Source: an uncultured Collinsella sp. (GTDB lineage: Bacteria; Actinomycetota; Coriobacteriia; Coriobacteriales; Coriobacteriaceae). Taken from it: DNA of 15,911 bases. The notes beneath the pieces were generated by a model. It did no database searches. It had not been told where the DNA came from and saw only the letters and a list, made by a program, of their open reading frames with translations. Position numbers and translations under genes: made by a program. Location: NCBI GenBank assembly GCA_905208975.1, contig CAJLRE010000042.1:1-15911 (forward strand). Direction: 5' to 3'. This document shows positions 7,355 to 14,775 of this stretch, piece after piece. How positions within the stretch are numbered: the first letter of the stretch is position 1; each line of letters opens with the position of its first letter.

Positions 7355-7385
7355 GTTGTTTCATCGTTTTCGTGCCGTTGTTTCA
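7355..7385 (+). repeat. GTTGTTTCA direct repeat pair
   Basis: GTTGTTTCA occurs at 7355-7363 and again at 7377-7385. The 22-bp offset is about two helical turns, so both copies face the same side of the DNA. This is the arrangement expected for a dimeric or tetrameric regulator acting on the leftward operon. Assignment to the neighbouring RpiR-family protein is an inference. Confidence 0.5.
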
Positions 7386-7460
7386 CGGCTCATAAGATAG
7401 CAGCTCAAGATGAGATTGCGCCGGGGAAGCACCGATTTACCGTGAACGGTAGGAAATCAG

Positions 7461-7481
7461 CGGTGAAACGCTATTTCACCG
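7461..7481. promoter_or_regulatory. Perfect palindrome, probable RpiR operator
   Basis: CGGTGAAA (7461-7468) and TTTCACCG (7474-7481) are exact inverse complements with a 5-nt spacer (CGCTA). RpiR/MurR regulators bind such dyads as dimers and respond to a sugar phosphate through the SIS domain. It lies 75 bp upstream of the regulator start, near where a promoter for that gene would be, so autoregulation is plausible. Confidence 0.6.
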
Positions 7482-7555
7482 TTTATGAAACATTTTGCTT
7501 TATTTTCACCTCTCTTGACCTAAGATACAAAGCAAACTAGGGCCAAGGAGTAACC

Positions 7556-8419
7556 ATGGATAAGACAGGGGATGTGCTCAGCCACATCTGCGCGGTCATG
7601 AGCAGCCTATCCCCCTCGGAGAAGGCAATCGCAACGTATGTGCTCGACCACCCGTCGGACGTCGCAACGATGACCGTCCGCGAACTCGCCGCAGAAACCG
7701 GTACGTCACCGGCGTCTGTTTCGAGGTTCGCAAGGACGCTTGACTACCGAACCTATTCGGACATGCGTCTGGCGCTCGGCATATCCATCAGCAGGGCCTC
7801 CGGCGAGGAAAAGGCCACGGGCGGCAAGGTTACTCTGGACGACGTCGAGGGCTCCATTAAGTACGTCCTGTCTCACAAGGTCAAGGAGCTCTCCCAAACC
7901 GCCTCGCTCATTGACTCCGATGACTTTTCGGCAGTCGTCAATCTGCTCCACAACGCCAACCTCGTCCTGATTGCGGGCGTCGGCAACTCGATTAGCATGG
8001 GCGTAAACGCGGCGTTCAAGCTCTCGCAGGTTGGAGTCAGGGCGTTTTGCCCCAGTACCACCGATGCCATGGTCTCCGCCGCAACCAGCCTCAAGGAGAA
8101 TGACATCCTGCTCGTCATTTCGACGTCCGGATACTCGAAGCGCCTCGTCAACATATTCGACTCTGCCGAGGATTCGAACACCCCCATCATCATGATCACA
8201 GACAACCCAGATACGCCGCTCGCGAAGCGTGCCACGTATATCATCCGAGCCATCTCGCGAGATCAGGCCATCACCGGAACCGAGGTCGCCTTCTCGCACA
8301 GCTCGATCAACTTCGTCATCGAGCTGCTGTTCCTCTTCCTGACCTCTTGCTGGGATGACCCGGTAGAGTTTAACAGGATCATCTCGAAGAATCTCTTGGG
8401 AGACAGGCAATACAGCTAG
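7556..8419 (+). CDS. MurR/RpiR-family transcriptional regulator
   Basis: This 287-residue protein is a cytoplasmic sugar-phosphate-responsive regulator. The N-terminal RpiR helix-turn-helix covers about residues 5-75: LSPSEKAIATYVLDHP leads in, and the recognition helix lies at TSPASVSRFARTL, residues 50-62. A SIS domain follows at about 130-265, with the phosphate-binding loops GVGNS (141-145) and STSGYSK (189-195). The start ATG has AAGGAG at ideal spacing. It is transcribed away from the PTS operon across a region rich in dyads, and it precedes a HAD phosphatase by 49 bp. Its inducer is probably a phosphorylated intermediate made by the PTS. Whether it represses or activates cannot be told from sequence. 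Confidence 0.93.
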   Translation: MDKTGDVLSHICAVMSSLSPSEKAIATYVLDHPSDVATMTVRELAAETGTSPASVSRFARTLDYRTYSDMRLALGISISRASGEEKATGGKVTLDDVEGSIKYVLSHKVKELSQTASLIDSDDFSAVVNLLHNANLVLIAGVGNSISMGVNAAFKLSQVGVRAFCPSTTDAMVSAATSLKENDILLVISTSGYSKRLVNIFDSAEDSNTPIIMITDNPDTPLAKRATYIIRAISRDQAITGTEVAFSHSSINFVIELLFLFLTSCWDDPVEFNRIISKNLLGDRQYS

Positions 8420-8468
8420 GACGACGCACACCGGCGCACCGACGCCCAGACCGAAACGGGAGGACCCC

Positions 8469-9296
8469 TTGATAAAGCTCATCCTCGCAGACATGGACGG
8501 GACCCTGCTGCCGTTTGGCTCAAGGGTCGTATCGGAGCGCACGCACAGCGCGATTCTTTCGGCGCTTGATGCGGGCATCGCGTTCGGCCCCGCAAGCGGC
8601 CGCGACTACGCCGACCTGGCCGATGCCTTTGACGGCGACGCGCGCTGTTTCTCGACCGGCATCATGGCCAACGGAAAGAAGGTCTTCTCCAGCGGCGAAC
8701 TCGTGTTCAAAAAGACGCTCTCGACGGAGGCCCTCGTCAAGCTCGATAGCGCCGTACGCCCCTACGCGGGGACGTCACTCTGGCTAGTCGCCGATGTCGA
8801 TGAGACAGGCAAACGCTGCGAGCAGTTCCTCTGCGCCGTCGAGCCTGGCGACGAATTCGCCCTGGAAGTCGTTAAGGACTCCGGAAGAGACATGGCGCTC
8901 GGAGACGTGCCCACGAACCGTGACGTCATCACCGCCGGTATCTTCGTCAACGTCAGCTCCGCCCCGACGGAAGTCGTTCGGAGTCGATGCAAGGAAGCCT
9001 GCCCAGAGCTTGATTTCCCCTCGCCCGTCCCATTCTTCCTCGATGTTGTTCCGGCTGGCTGGAGCAAGGTAAACGGACTCGACGCGCTTCTCGGCAGCCT
9101 TGGGGTCACGCTGGACGAGATTGCTTTTATCGGAGACTCGGAAAACGACGTGACGCTCCTCGAAAAGGTGCCGAACTCCTACGCAGTCGCGGGCGCGATG
9201 CCGGAGGCGAAGGCCGCAGCCCATCACCTGATCGGGGACGCGGCCGAGGACTCCGTCGCGAAGCTCATCGAACAGATTGTCCAGCAGCGAGGCTAG
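8469..9296 (+). CDS. Cof-type HAD phosphatase (TTG start)
   Basis: This 275-residue HAD-superfamily hydrolase of the Cof/IIB group is expected to remove phosphate from small sugar phosphates or related metabolites. Motif I is DMDGT (nucleophile Asp8, acid/base Asp10), motif II is Ser43 in PASGRD, motif III is Lys200, and motif IV is GDSEND with Asp223 and Asp227. The C2-type cap lies between residues 80 and 190. Translation must begin at TTG 8469-8471: GGGAGG ends 5 bp upstream, and the next ATG is already inside motif I. It is 49 bp downstream of the RpiR gene and probably co-transcribed. It may relieve sugar-phosphate stress or yield a free sugar for export. It is not the missing half of the left-edge HAD remnant, because it carries its own complete motifs III and IV. 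Confidence 0.92.
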   Translation: MIKLILADMDGTLLPFGSRVVSERTHSAILSALDAGIAFGPASGRDYADLADAFDGDARCFSTGIMANGKKVFSSGELVFKKTLSTEALVKLDSAVRPYAGTSLWLVADVDETGKRCEQFLCAVEPGDEFALEVVKDSGRDMALGDVPTNRDVITAGIFVNVSSAPTEVVRSRCKEACPELDFPSPVPFFLDVVPAGWSKVNGLDALLGSLGVTLDEIAFIGDSENDVTLLEKVPNSYAVAGAMPEAKAAAHHLIGDAAEDSVAKLIEQIVQQRG

Positions 9297-9307
9297 GGTT
9301 CCGCCAG

Positions 9308-9330
9308 CGAGGCATGCGCCGCGTGCCTCG
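9308..9330. terminator. Hairpin between convergent genes
   Basis: CGAGGCA (9308-9314) and TGCCTCG (9324-9330) form a perfect 7-bp stem with a 9-nt loop. It lies 11 bp past the HAD phosphatase stop and 18 bp past the stop of the convergent small membrane protein gene. There is no strong T-run on either side. A bidirectional terminator is the likely role. Confidence 0.45.
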
Positions 9331-9348
9331 TCATCCGTTCGTGGCGCG

Positions 9349-9498
9349 CTACCTCGTGACGATCCAGAGCGTGGCCATCGTCGCGACGCCGATGCCTACG
9401 ATGAGCGCGACCCACAGGACGCGGACCACGGGGTTCATGTCGCCCGCCACCGCCATGTCGTTCGCGTGCCAGAACCAGCTCTCGTTTGCCTTGCGCAT
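9349..9498 (-). CDS. Small single-span membrane protein, 49 residues
   Basis: The minus strand reads a 49-residue protein beginning MRKANESWFWHANDM and ending LWIVTR, with stop TAG at 9349-9351. A strong ribosome site, AAGGGAGGA, lies 4 bp before the ATG at 9496-9498. Residues about 24-46 (VVRVLWVALIVGIGVAT onwards) form one hydrophobic helix. The soluble N-terminus is rich in Trp, Asn and His. I do not recognise a family. The good ribosome site, clean helix and compact length support a real gene, perhaps a small regulator or partner of a membrane complex. It converges on the HAD phosphatase gene and is divergent from rlmKL. Confidence 0.65.
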   Translation of the reverse strand: MRKANESWFWHANDMAVAGDMNPVVRVLWVALIVGIGVATMATLWIVTR

Positions 9499-9716
9499 GA
9501 TGTCCTCCCTTAGCCTCGATTACTCCATCTATGGTCGAGCAATCGCAGGTCACGTGCCATGGATTTGCCCTACGCCCAGCTTTCAGTTCTGTAAGGCGGC
9601 GGGAGCCTGTGCGAGGCCCCGAGTCCTGAGGCTGTTGCAATGAAAATGGGAATCAAGGAGCACGCATCAATCATATGGGTTCCTTTCGGGGGCGAGAGCA
9701 AACGAAGCATCCATCA

Positions 9717-9722
9717 TATAAT
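9717..9722 (+). promoter_or_regulatory. Consensus -10 box before rlmKL
   Basis: A perfect TATAAT lies 27 bp upstream of the rlmKL start codon. No convincing -35 box is seen at 16-18 bp spacing, where the sequence is near GAGAGC. This supports starting rlmKL at 9750 rather than at the in-frame ATG at 9675, which would lie upstream of the promoter. Confidence 0.5.
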
Positions 9723-9749
9723 GGAGCGACGCAACCAGAGAGGTCACCC

Positions 9750-12308
9750 ATGGAATTTTACGCAAGCTGCCCCGAGGGCTTTGAGTCCGCACTCGCCGAT
9801 GAGCTTAAACGCCTCGGACTTTCGCATGTTCGCCGGCTGAAGGGCCGCGCTACATTTGAGGGCGAGCTCGAAGAAGGTTACCGCGCCTGTCTGTGGTCGC
9901 GCCTGGCGAGCCGCGTGTTCGTGGTGCTCAGGCGCTTTGAGGCGCAGAATGCCGATGAACTGTACGATAGCGTTTACGGCATCGCCTGGGAGAGCATCGT
10001 CCGCCCCGGCGCCACCATCGCCATTACCGCCCGCGGCGTGACCGAGCAGCTGCGCAACACGCGCTTCTCGGCCCTGCGCGCCAAAGACGCGCTGTGCGAC
10101 CGCCTGGCCGAAACCACGGGCCGTCGCGCCGATGTCGATGCTGCCGACCCCGATGTCCACCTGCTGCTCTCGCTACGCCAGCGCCGTGCGAGCATAAGCC
10201 TGGACCTTTCGGGCGACCCGCTGTTCAAGCGCCTGCCGCCCGCCGCGACTCGAGCCGGCGAGGGCGCGCACGTGCTGCGCCCGGACTACGCCGCCCTGGT
10301 GCTGGCACAGGTTGGCTGGACCGCGCTGTGCGAGCGCGAGCTGACGGCCGACGACTACGAAAACGAGGCCCTGCCCACGCTGATCGACGCCTCGTGCGCC
10401 GGTGGTGGCCTGTTGCTGGAGGCCGTGAACATTCTGACCGACCGCGCCCCGGGAGCTGCACGCGAGCGCTGGGGCTTTGAGGGCTGGCGGCTGCACGATG
10501 CCGCCCTATGGGAGCAGCTGCTTGCCGAGGCACGTGAGCGCGAGGCGGCAGCACGCGAGCGCCAGGCGCGCATCGTGGCCGTGGACATCGACCCCGCCGC
10601 CCGCAAGACCGCCGAGCGCATGGTCAAGTGCGCCGGCTACAAGCGCTTTGTCGATTTTTGCGCCGCTAAGCCCGCCACCGTGCTGGACCATGCGGGCGCG
10701 GTCGCCGGCGCCGCCGTGGTCGCAGACACCACCGAGACGCCGCTTTCGCTCATGCACGACGCCATGACGCTGATCGGCGAGCTGCGCCGCGCACCCGAGC
10801 TCGCTTCGGCACCGGTCGCCGCGCTCACCCGCGATGGATTGCTGGCCCGCGCGCTCCACGCCGAGCCCGCGCACTCAATTGCCGTCATGCCCAACAACGA
10901 GGAGGCGACTATTGAGGTTTGGCCCTCGCTCGACCACGCCGCCGCGGCATTTGAAGCTGCGACCAGCGCGGATGCCGAAGAGCAGGCCGCGGATGCCGAA
11001 GATGAAGCCGCCAACACCCCCATGCCCGAACCTGCCGCTACGCTCGACCTGGGCGACGGCAAGCCGCTGCCCGTGCTCATCCCCGAGTCCGAGCAGTTCG
11101 CCAACCGCCTGCGCAAGAACGCACGCCTGCGCCGCAAGTGGGCCAAACGCGAGGGCGTAAGCTGCTACCGCGTCTACGATGCCGACCTGCCCGACTACTC
11201 CGCCGCCATCGACCTGTACGAGGGCTGTCCGCAGACGCCGGGCCGCTGGCTCGTCATCGCCGAATACGCCGCGCCCAAGTCCATCGACCCCGCACTGGCC
11301 CAAGCCCGTATGCTCGATATTCTGGCCATCGCGCCGCGCATCCTGGATGTTCCGGCCGAGCACGTGCACGCCAAGGCCCGCATGCGCTCGCGCGGCGGCT
11401 CGCAATACGGCAAGCAGGGCGCCGGCAAGGGCGGCCCGGGCGAGCGCGCCAACATCGCGCGCCGTCGCCTGCCGCTCATCGAGGAGGGCGGCCTTACCTT
11501 TGCCGTCAACTTTGACGACTATCTGGATGTGGGCATCTTCCTGGACCACCGCGTCACCCGCAACCTAGTGCGCGAGCACGCCAAGCAGGCGCGCCGCTTC
11601 CTCAACCTGTTTGCCTACACCGGCACTGCCACCTGCTATGCGGCAGACAGCGGCGTCGAGGAGACCGTGACGGTCGACCTCTCCAACACCTATCTGGACT
11701 GGGCCGAGCGCAACATGCGCCAGAACGGCTTTGTGGGGCCTCAGCATCATTTTGTGCGCGACGACGTGCTCGCCTGGATTCGCGACCAGCGCCAGACGCG
11801 CAACCGCTGGGACCTGATCTTTGTCGACCCGCCCACGTTCTCGAACTCGTCCAAGATGGGCCGTCGCACCTGGGATGTTCAGCGCGACCATGTTGAGCTT
11901 TTGGCCGGCGTATCGCGCCTGCTCGCGCAGGGCGGCCATGCCATCTTTAGCTGCAACCTGCGCGGCTTCCGCCCCGAAACGCGCAAGCTCGCGCGCGCGG
12001 GCGTCGTGCTGGAGGACATTACGGCGCAGACCATCCCCGAGGACTTCGCGCGCAACCAGAAGGTGCACCATTGCTATATCGTGCGCCGCCTGCCCATCGA
12101 GGACGCCATGGCCGAAGCCGGCTTTAGCGCCGAGGAAATTGCTGAGCGCGTCGAGAAACTGCGCAACCCCGGAGCCCGCAAGCCTCGCGCAACGGCGCCC
12201 GCGCACGCGCAGGCCGGCGTCCGAGGACCGCACGGCGACGACAAGCCCGCCTGCTCAGGCAAGCCCAAAAAGAAGAAGTTCTACGCCAGCAAGCCCAAGG
12301 TCAAATAA
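9750..12308 (+). CDS. rlmKL: RlmKL-type 23S rRNA methyltransferase with decayed RlmL half
   Basis: This is an 852-residue homologue of RlmKL, which in E. coli makes m2G2445 (RlmL half) and m7G2069 (RlmK half) in 23S rRNA. A THUMP domain occupies about residues 40-160. The RlmL-like Rossmann region follows (about 165-395), with DASCAGGGLLLEA at 213-225 and RWGFEGWRLHDAALW after it. An acidic Ala/Glu linker is at about 395-435. The RlmK half begins with FANRLRKNARLRRKWAKREG and keeps FLNLFAYTGTAT at 617-628 and FVDPPTFSNS at 691-700, very close to E. coli. A Lys-rich tail ends the protein. In the RlmL half the expected NPPYGERL is replaced by VADTTETPL (about 324-332), and the GSGT loop is AGGG, so that activity is probably lost. 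ATG 9750 is chosen over 9675 because GAGAGG and a TATAAT box precede it. Confidence 0.93.
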   Translation: MEFYASCPEGFESALADELKRLGLSHVRRLKGRATFEGELEEGYRACLWSRLASRVFVVLRRFEAQNADELYDSVYGIAWESIVRPGATIAITARGVTEQLRNTRFSALRAKDALCDRLAETTGRRADVDAADPDVHLLLSLRQRRASISLDLSGDPLFKRLPPAATRAGEGAHVLRPDYAALVLAQVGWTALCERELTADDYENEALPTLIDASCAGGGLLLEAVNILTDRAPGAARERWGFEGWRLHDAALWEQLLAEAREREAAARERQARIVAVDIDPAARKTAERMVKCAGYKRFVDFCAAKPATVLDHAGAVAGAAVVADTTETPLSLMHDAMTLIGELRRAPELASAPVAALTRDGLLARALHAEPAHSIAVMPNNEEATIEVWPSLDHAAAAFEAATSADAEEQAADAEDEAANTPMPEPAATLDLGDGKPLPVLIPESEQFANRLRKNARLRRKWAKREGVSCYRVYDADLPDYSAAIDLYEGCPQTPGRWLVIAEYAAPKSIDPALAQARMLDILAIAPRILDVPAEHVHAKARMRSRGGSQYGKQGAGKGGPGERANIARRRLPLIEEGGLTFAVNFDDYLDVGIFLDHRVTRNLVREHAKQARRFLNLFAYTGTATCYAADSGVEETVTVDLSNTYLDWAERNMRQNGFVGPQHHFVRDDVLAWIRDQRQTRNRWDLIFVDPPTFSNSSKMGRRTWDVQRDHVELLAGVSRLLAQGGHAIFSCNLRGFRPETRKLARAGVVLEDITAQTIPEDFARNQKVHHCYIVRRLPIEDAMAEAGFSAEEIAERVEKLRNPGARKPRATAPAHAQAGVRGPHGDDKPACSGKPKKKKFYASKPKVK

Positions 12309-12315
12309 ACAAGGT

Positions 12316-12376
12316 TGCGGTGGAATAGTTCCTAAAAATGCCTGGTAAAGGCCCAAACAGGAACTATTTCACCGCA
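12316..12376. repeat. Large inverted repeat between convergent rlmKL and kdpE
   Basis: TGCGGTGGAATAGTTCCT (12316-12333) faces AGGAACTATTTCACCGCA (12359-12376). The arms are 18 bp with a single mismatch, which becomes a G-U pair in RNA from the plus strand. The 25-nt loop contains a small GCC/GGC dyad. It begins 7 bp after the rlmKL stop, and kdpE ends at 12404 on the other strand, so it probably acts as a bidirectional terminator. Its long arms also fit a dispersed intergenic repeat family. Nothing else is seen in this gap. Confidence 0.75.
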
Positions 12377-12403
12377 GCTCATAGTGGGATGGCGGGTGCC
12401 GTC

Positions 12404-13117
12404 CTACCCTTGGATGACCAGGCGATAGCCAATACCCACGTGCGTTTGGATATAGTGCGGGTGCGCGGGATCGGACTCGATCTTTTTGCGCAGCGTACCC
12501 ATAAAGACGCGCAGGCTCGCCAGGTCGCTCTTGGTCGCCGTGCCCCAGATCTCGTGCAGGATAAATTGGTGCGTCAGCACCTTGTCGGCGTTGTGTGCCA
12601 GCAGGCACAAGAGCTTGTACTCGATCGGCGTCAGATGCAGTTCCTCGCCATCCATCGTGGCGATGCCGGCATCAAAATCGATATGCAACTCGCCGGTATC
12701 GAACGAGCCCTCGGAGACAACACCGCCCGCCTGCGCATACGAAAGGCGCCTGAGCGTGGTGCGAATGCGCGCGAGCAGCTCCTCGACCGAAAACGGCTTA
12801 GTCAGGTAGTCATCGGCGCCGGCATCGAGCGCTCGGATCTTGTCCGCGTCCTCGCTGCGCGCCGAAACCACGATGATCGGCATGCCCGACCACGCGCGCA
12901 CCGACTCCACCACCTTGACGCCGTCCATATCGGGCAGGCCCAGATCGAGCAGCACAATGCTCGGCGCCTGCGACGAAGCGGCGGCGATGGCGGCGTGGGC
13001 GGTCTCCACAGCCATATGGCGCAAACCGTGCGCCTCGAGCGCGGCGACGATAAGGTTGCGGACGGCGGGATCGTCCTCAACGACCAAGATGAGCGGTTTC
13101 ACGGCAGAGTTCGGCAC
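12404..13117 (-). CDS. kdpE: KdpE-type response regulator (OmpR family)
   Basis: This 237-residue two-component regulator has a receiver domain at 8-120 with acidic pocket Asp15/Asp16, phosphoacceptor Asp58 (in LLDLGLPDMDG), Ser85 and Lys107 (in LTKPF). It is followed by an OmpR-type winged helix ending HPHYIQTHVGIGYRL. The stretch LTHQFILHEIWG is typical of KdpE. The frame is open upstream, but GTG at 13115-13117 is the likely start: AAGGAG at the end of kdpD lies at correct spacing and only 4 bp separate the genes. No kdpFABC genes are seen; the neighbouring transporter is kup. Its targets may therefore be kup or an unlinked potassium system. Confidence 0.92.
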   Translation of the reverse strand: MPNSAVKPLILVVEDDPAVRNLIVAALEAHGLRHMAVETAHAAIAAASSQAPSIVLLDLGLPDMDGVKVVESVRAWSGMPIIVVSARSEDADKIRALDAGADDYLTKPFSVEELLARIRTTLRRLSYAQAGGVVSEGSFDTGELHIDFDAGIATMDGEELHLTPIEYKLLCLLAHNADKVLTHQFILHEIWGTATKSDLASLRVFMGTLRKKIESDPAHPHYIQTHVGIGYRLVIQG

Positions 13118-13121
13118 AGCG

Positions 13122-14747
13122 CTACTCCTTATCAAACGAAACGTCGGCGGCGGGAAGCTCAATCGTAAAGACCGAACCGTGCGGGTCCGCCGCGGTAACC
13201 TCTATGCTACCGCCATGTGCCAGCGCAATGGAGCGGCAGAGCGAAAGCCCCAAGCCCACACTGCGGCAGCTGTCGGCCAGGCCATGGTTGGCGGTGTAGA
13301 ACGACTCAAAGATTCGCTCGCGGTCCTCGGGCGCAATGCCCGGGCCATCATCAGCAACCGAGCACGCCACGCATCCATCATGGACGCCAATCGAGATTAC
13401 GATATGCGAGCCCGCAGGCGTATAGGCGATGGCGTTGTTCACCAGATTGACCACCAGCTGCACCATCAGGCGCGCGTCGACGTTGACAAGCGCCGGCTCA
13501 TCGCACGCCACCACCTTAAGGTCGTGCTCGCGCACGGCCGGGTTTACGTGGCGCAGCGCCTCCTCGACGATATCGTCCATGAGCTCGAGCGTAGTCGACA
13601 GATGCATGCCGTCGCCCTCGAGCTTGGTGATGGCGAGCAGATTCTCGACAGTGGCGTTGAGCCATTGCGCGTCCGAGCGAATGGATAGGAGCATGCCGCG
13701 GCGTGTCTGGTCGTCGAGCACGGCCGTGCCGGTCGAGCCCTGGTCGAGCAACACGTCGGCATTACCCGAAATACTGGTAAGCGGCGTGCGCAGATCGTGC
13801 GAGATGGAGCGCAGCAAGTTGGCACGCAGCTGCTCGTTTTTAGCGAGCACAGCCGCCTCCTCGCGGGCCTCCATGGCGCGGGCGCGATCGAGCGCCAGCT
13901 CGCCTTCGCTCACGATGGCATCGGCAAGCGTCCGCTCCTCGGGCGTCAGCGCATCGGGCTCGGCGACAATAGCGAACACCCCCACCACCGAGGCGGGATC
14001 GCCCGCGCGCACCATGGTGTCGCCCGAGCGCACGGTCAGGTATATGCCGTAGAACGCCGAGGCGCCATAGGTGGCATCGAGCGGCGTTCCCACATAGGCG
14101 GACGCCGAGAGCCGCGGCGGCATCTGCGGCGCCAGCTGGTGTACCGGCGCGGCATCGCCCACGGCCGTGTACGTCGTGCGCGGCAGCAGGTCATCGTTAT
14201 CGACATCGGCGCTATACCACACGACCGGACAGTCCGAAAGACGCGCCAGCTGCGTTGCCATAGCGTGCACAATCTGTTGCTGATCGCCACACCGCTGCAG
14301 CATGCGGTTGGTCTCGAGCACCATCTGCGTGCGACGGTCGCTGGCGGCAGCCTGCGCCAAGGCGCGGCGCAGGGCCAGCGCGATCGAGCTCGATACGAGC
14401 GAGACTGCAAACATGATAAAGAACATGCCGGGATAGACGCGGTCGATAAACGACAGCGCGTAGCGCGGGTCGACAAACAAGAAGTTGTAGAGCGCCACGG
14501 CGGCAGCCGAGCTCAGCAGGCAGTACAGGCGGCTCCAGGTAAAGAAAGCGCACAGCTGCACGGCGAACACATAGACGATCATGATGCTCGGCGCGAGCCC
14601 CGGATGGTCGAGCAGCGCGCCCACAATCGTCGCCGCGGCTAGCAGCCCCGCCGATACGCAGGCGTCATACAGAGGGCTGCGACGCGTCAGCGTTGTACGC
14701 CGCCACCAAAAGTTCTCGGCAATATCGCCGTCCGCACGGACGTCCAT
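13122..14747 (-). CDS. kdpD: Short KdpD-type sensor histidine kinase
   Basis: This is a 541-residue membrane sensor kinase. A DUF4118-type region at about residues 25-130 has four close hydrophobic spans and the KdpD-like NFLFVDPRYALSF text at 88-100. A GAF-like segment follows (about 145-290), then HisKA with SHDLRTPLTS and phosphorylated His317, then a HATPase with the N box LVNLVNNAIAYTP near 432-444, G1 DDGPGI at 466-471 and G2 GLGL at 498-501. Full-length KdpD is about 890 residues. The N-terminal KdpD and Usp domains, which bind regulatory ligands in other species, are absent, and there is no open frame for them upstream. The ATG is preceded by GAGAGAGGGG. It is followed after 4 bp by kdpE. 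Confidence 0.9.
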   Translation of the reverse strand: MDVRADGDIAENFWWRRTTLTRRSPLYDACVSAGLLAAATIVGALLDHPGLAPSIMIVYVFAVQLCAFFTWSRLYCLLSSAAAVALYNFLFVDPRYALSFIDRVYPGMFFIMFAVSLVSSSIALALRRALAQAAASDRRTQMVLETNRMLQRCGDQQQIVHAMATQLARLSDCPVVWYSADVDNDDLLPRTTYTAVGDAAPVHQLAPQMPPRLSASAYVGTPLDATYGASAFYGIYLTVRSGDTMVRAGDPASVVGVFAIVAEPDALTPEERTLADAIVSEGELALDRARAMEAREEAAVLAKNEQLRANLLRSISHDLRTPLTSISGNADVLLDQGSTGTAVLDDQTRRGMLLSIRSDAQWLNATVENLLAITKLEGDGMHLSTTLELMDDIVEEALRHVNPAVREHDLKVVACDEPALVNVDARLMVQLVVNLVNNAIAYTPAGSHIVISIGVHDGCVACSVADDGPGIAPEDRERIFESFYTANHGLADSCRSVGLGLSLCRSIALAHGGSIEVTAADPHGSVFTIELPAADVSFDKE

Positions 14748-14775
14748 CAGCGCCCCGCCCCTCTCTCAAAAACAA

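Larger units (their letters stand above)
7256..7555. promoter_or_regulatory. Divergent control region with repeated TGAAAC sites
   Basis: This 300-bp gap separates the minus-strand operon from the plus-strand regulator gene and is visibly more AT-rich than the flanking genes. At least seven GTTTCA/TGAAAC or TTTCAC half-sites lie in it: 7319-7325, 7358-7363, 7380-7386, 7462-7469, 7474-7480, 7486-7491 and 7504-7510. They form two clusters, one nearer each divergent gene. A further dyad, TACCGT-GA-ACGGTA, sits at 7438-7451, and GAACA-A-TGTTC at 7343-7353. No pair of -35/-10 boxes is clean enough to call on either strand. The ribosome site AAGGAG is at 7543-7548, just before the regulator ATG. 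Confidence 0.7.

Noticed and set aside
7515..7526. TTGACC followed by TAAGAT as a promoter for the RpiR gene
   Set aside because: The two boxes are adjacent with no spacer, so they cannot be one -35/-10 pair, and no partner at 16-18 bp was found for either.
6170..7540. 456-codon open frame on the plus strand
   Set aside because: It is antisense to the MFS gene and runs into the control region. Its charged low-complexity text is the complement of membrane spans.
7706..8578. 290-codon open frame on the minus strand
   Set aside because: It is antisense to the RpiR gene, which has clear HTH and SIS motifs and a strong ribosome site.
1..9296. The left-edge HAD fragment as the displaced half of the HAD gene at 8469-9296
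   Set aside because: The gene at 8469-9296 is complete with its own motifs III and IV, and the C-terminal texts differ, so they are separate members of the family.
9314..9643. 109-codon plus-strand frame after the HAD gene
   Set aside because: It is the antisense of the 49-residue membrane protein gene, which has the better ribosome site and a clean helix.
9570..9674. 34-residue minus-strand frame starting MIDACSLIPIF with AAAGGA upstream
   Set aside because: It has a plausible ribosome site and a short hydrophobic start, but no complete helix, no recognisable motif and a Pro/Arg-rich end. It is too weak to call, though it could be a remnant at the island edge.
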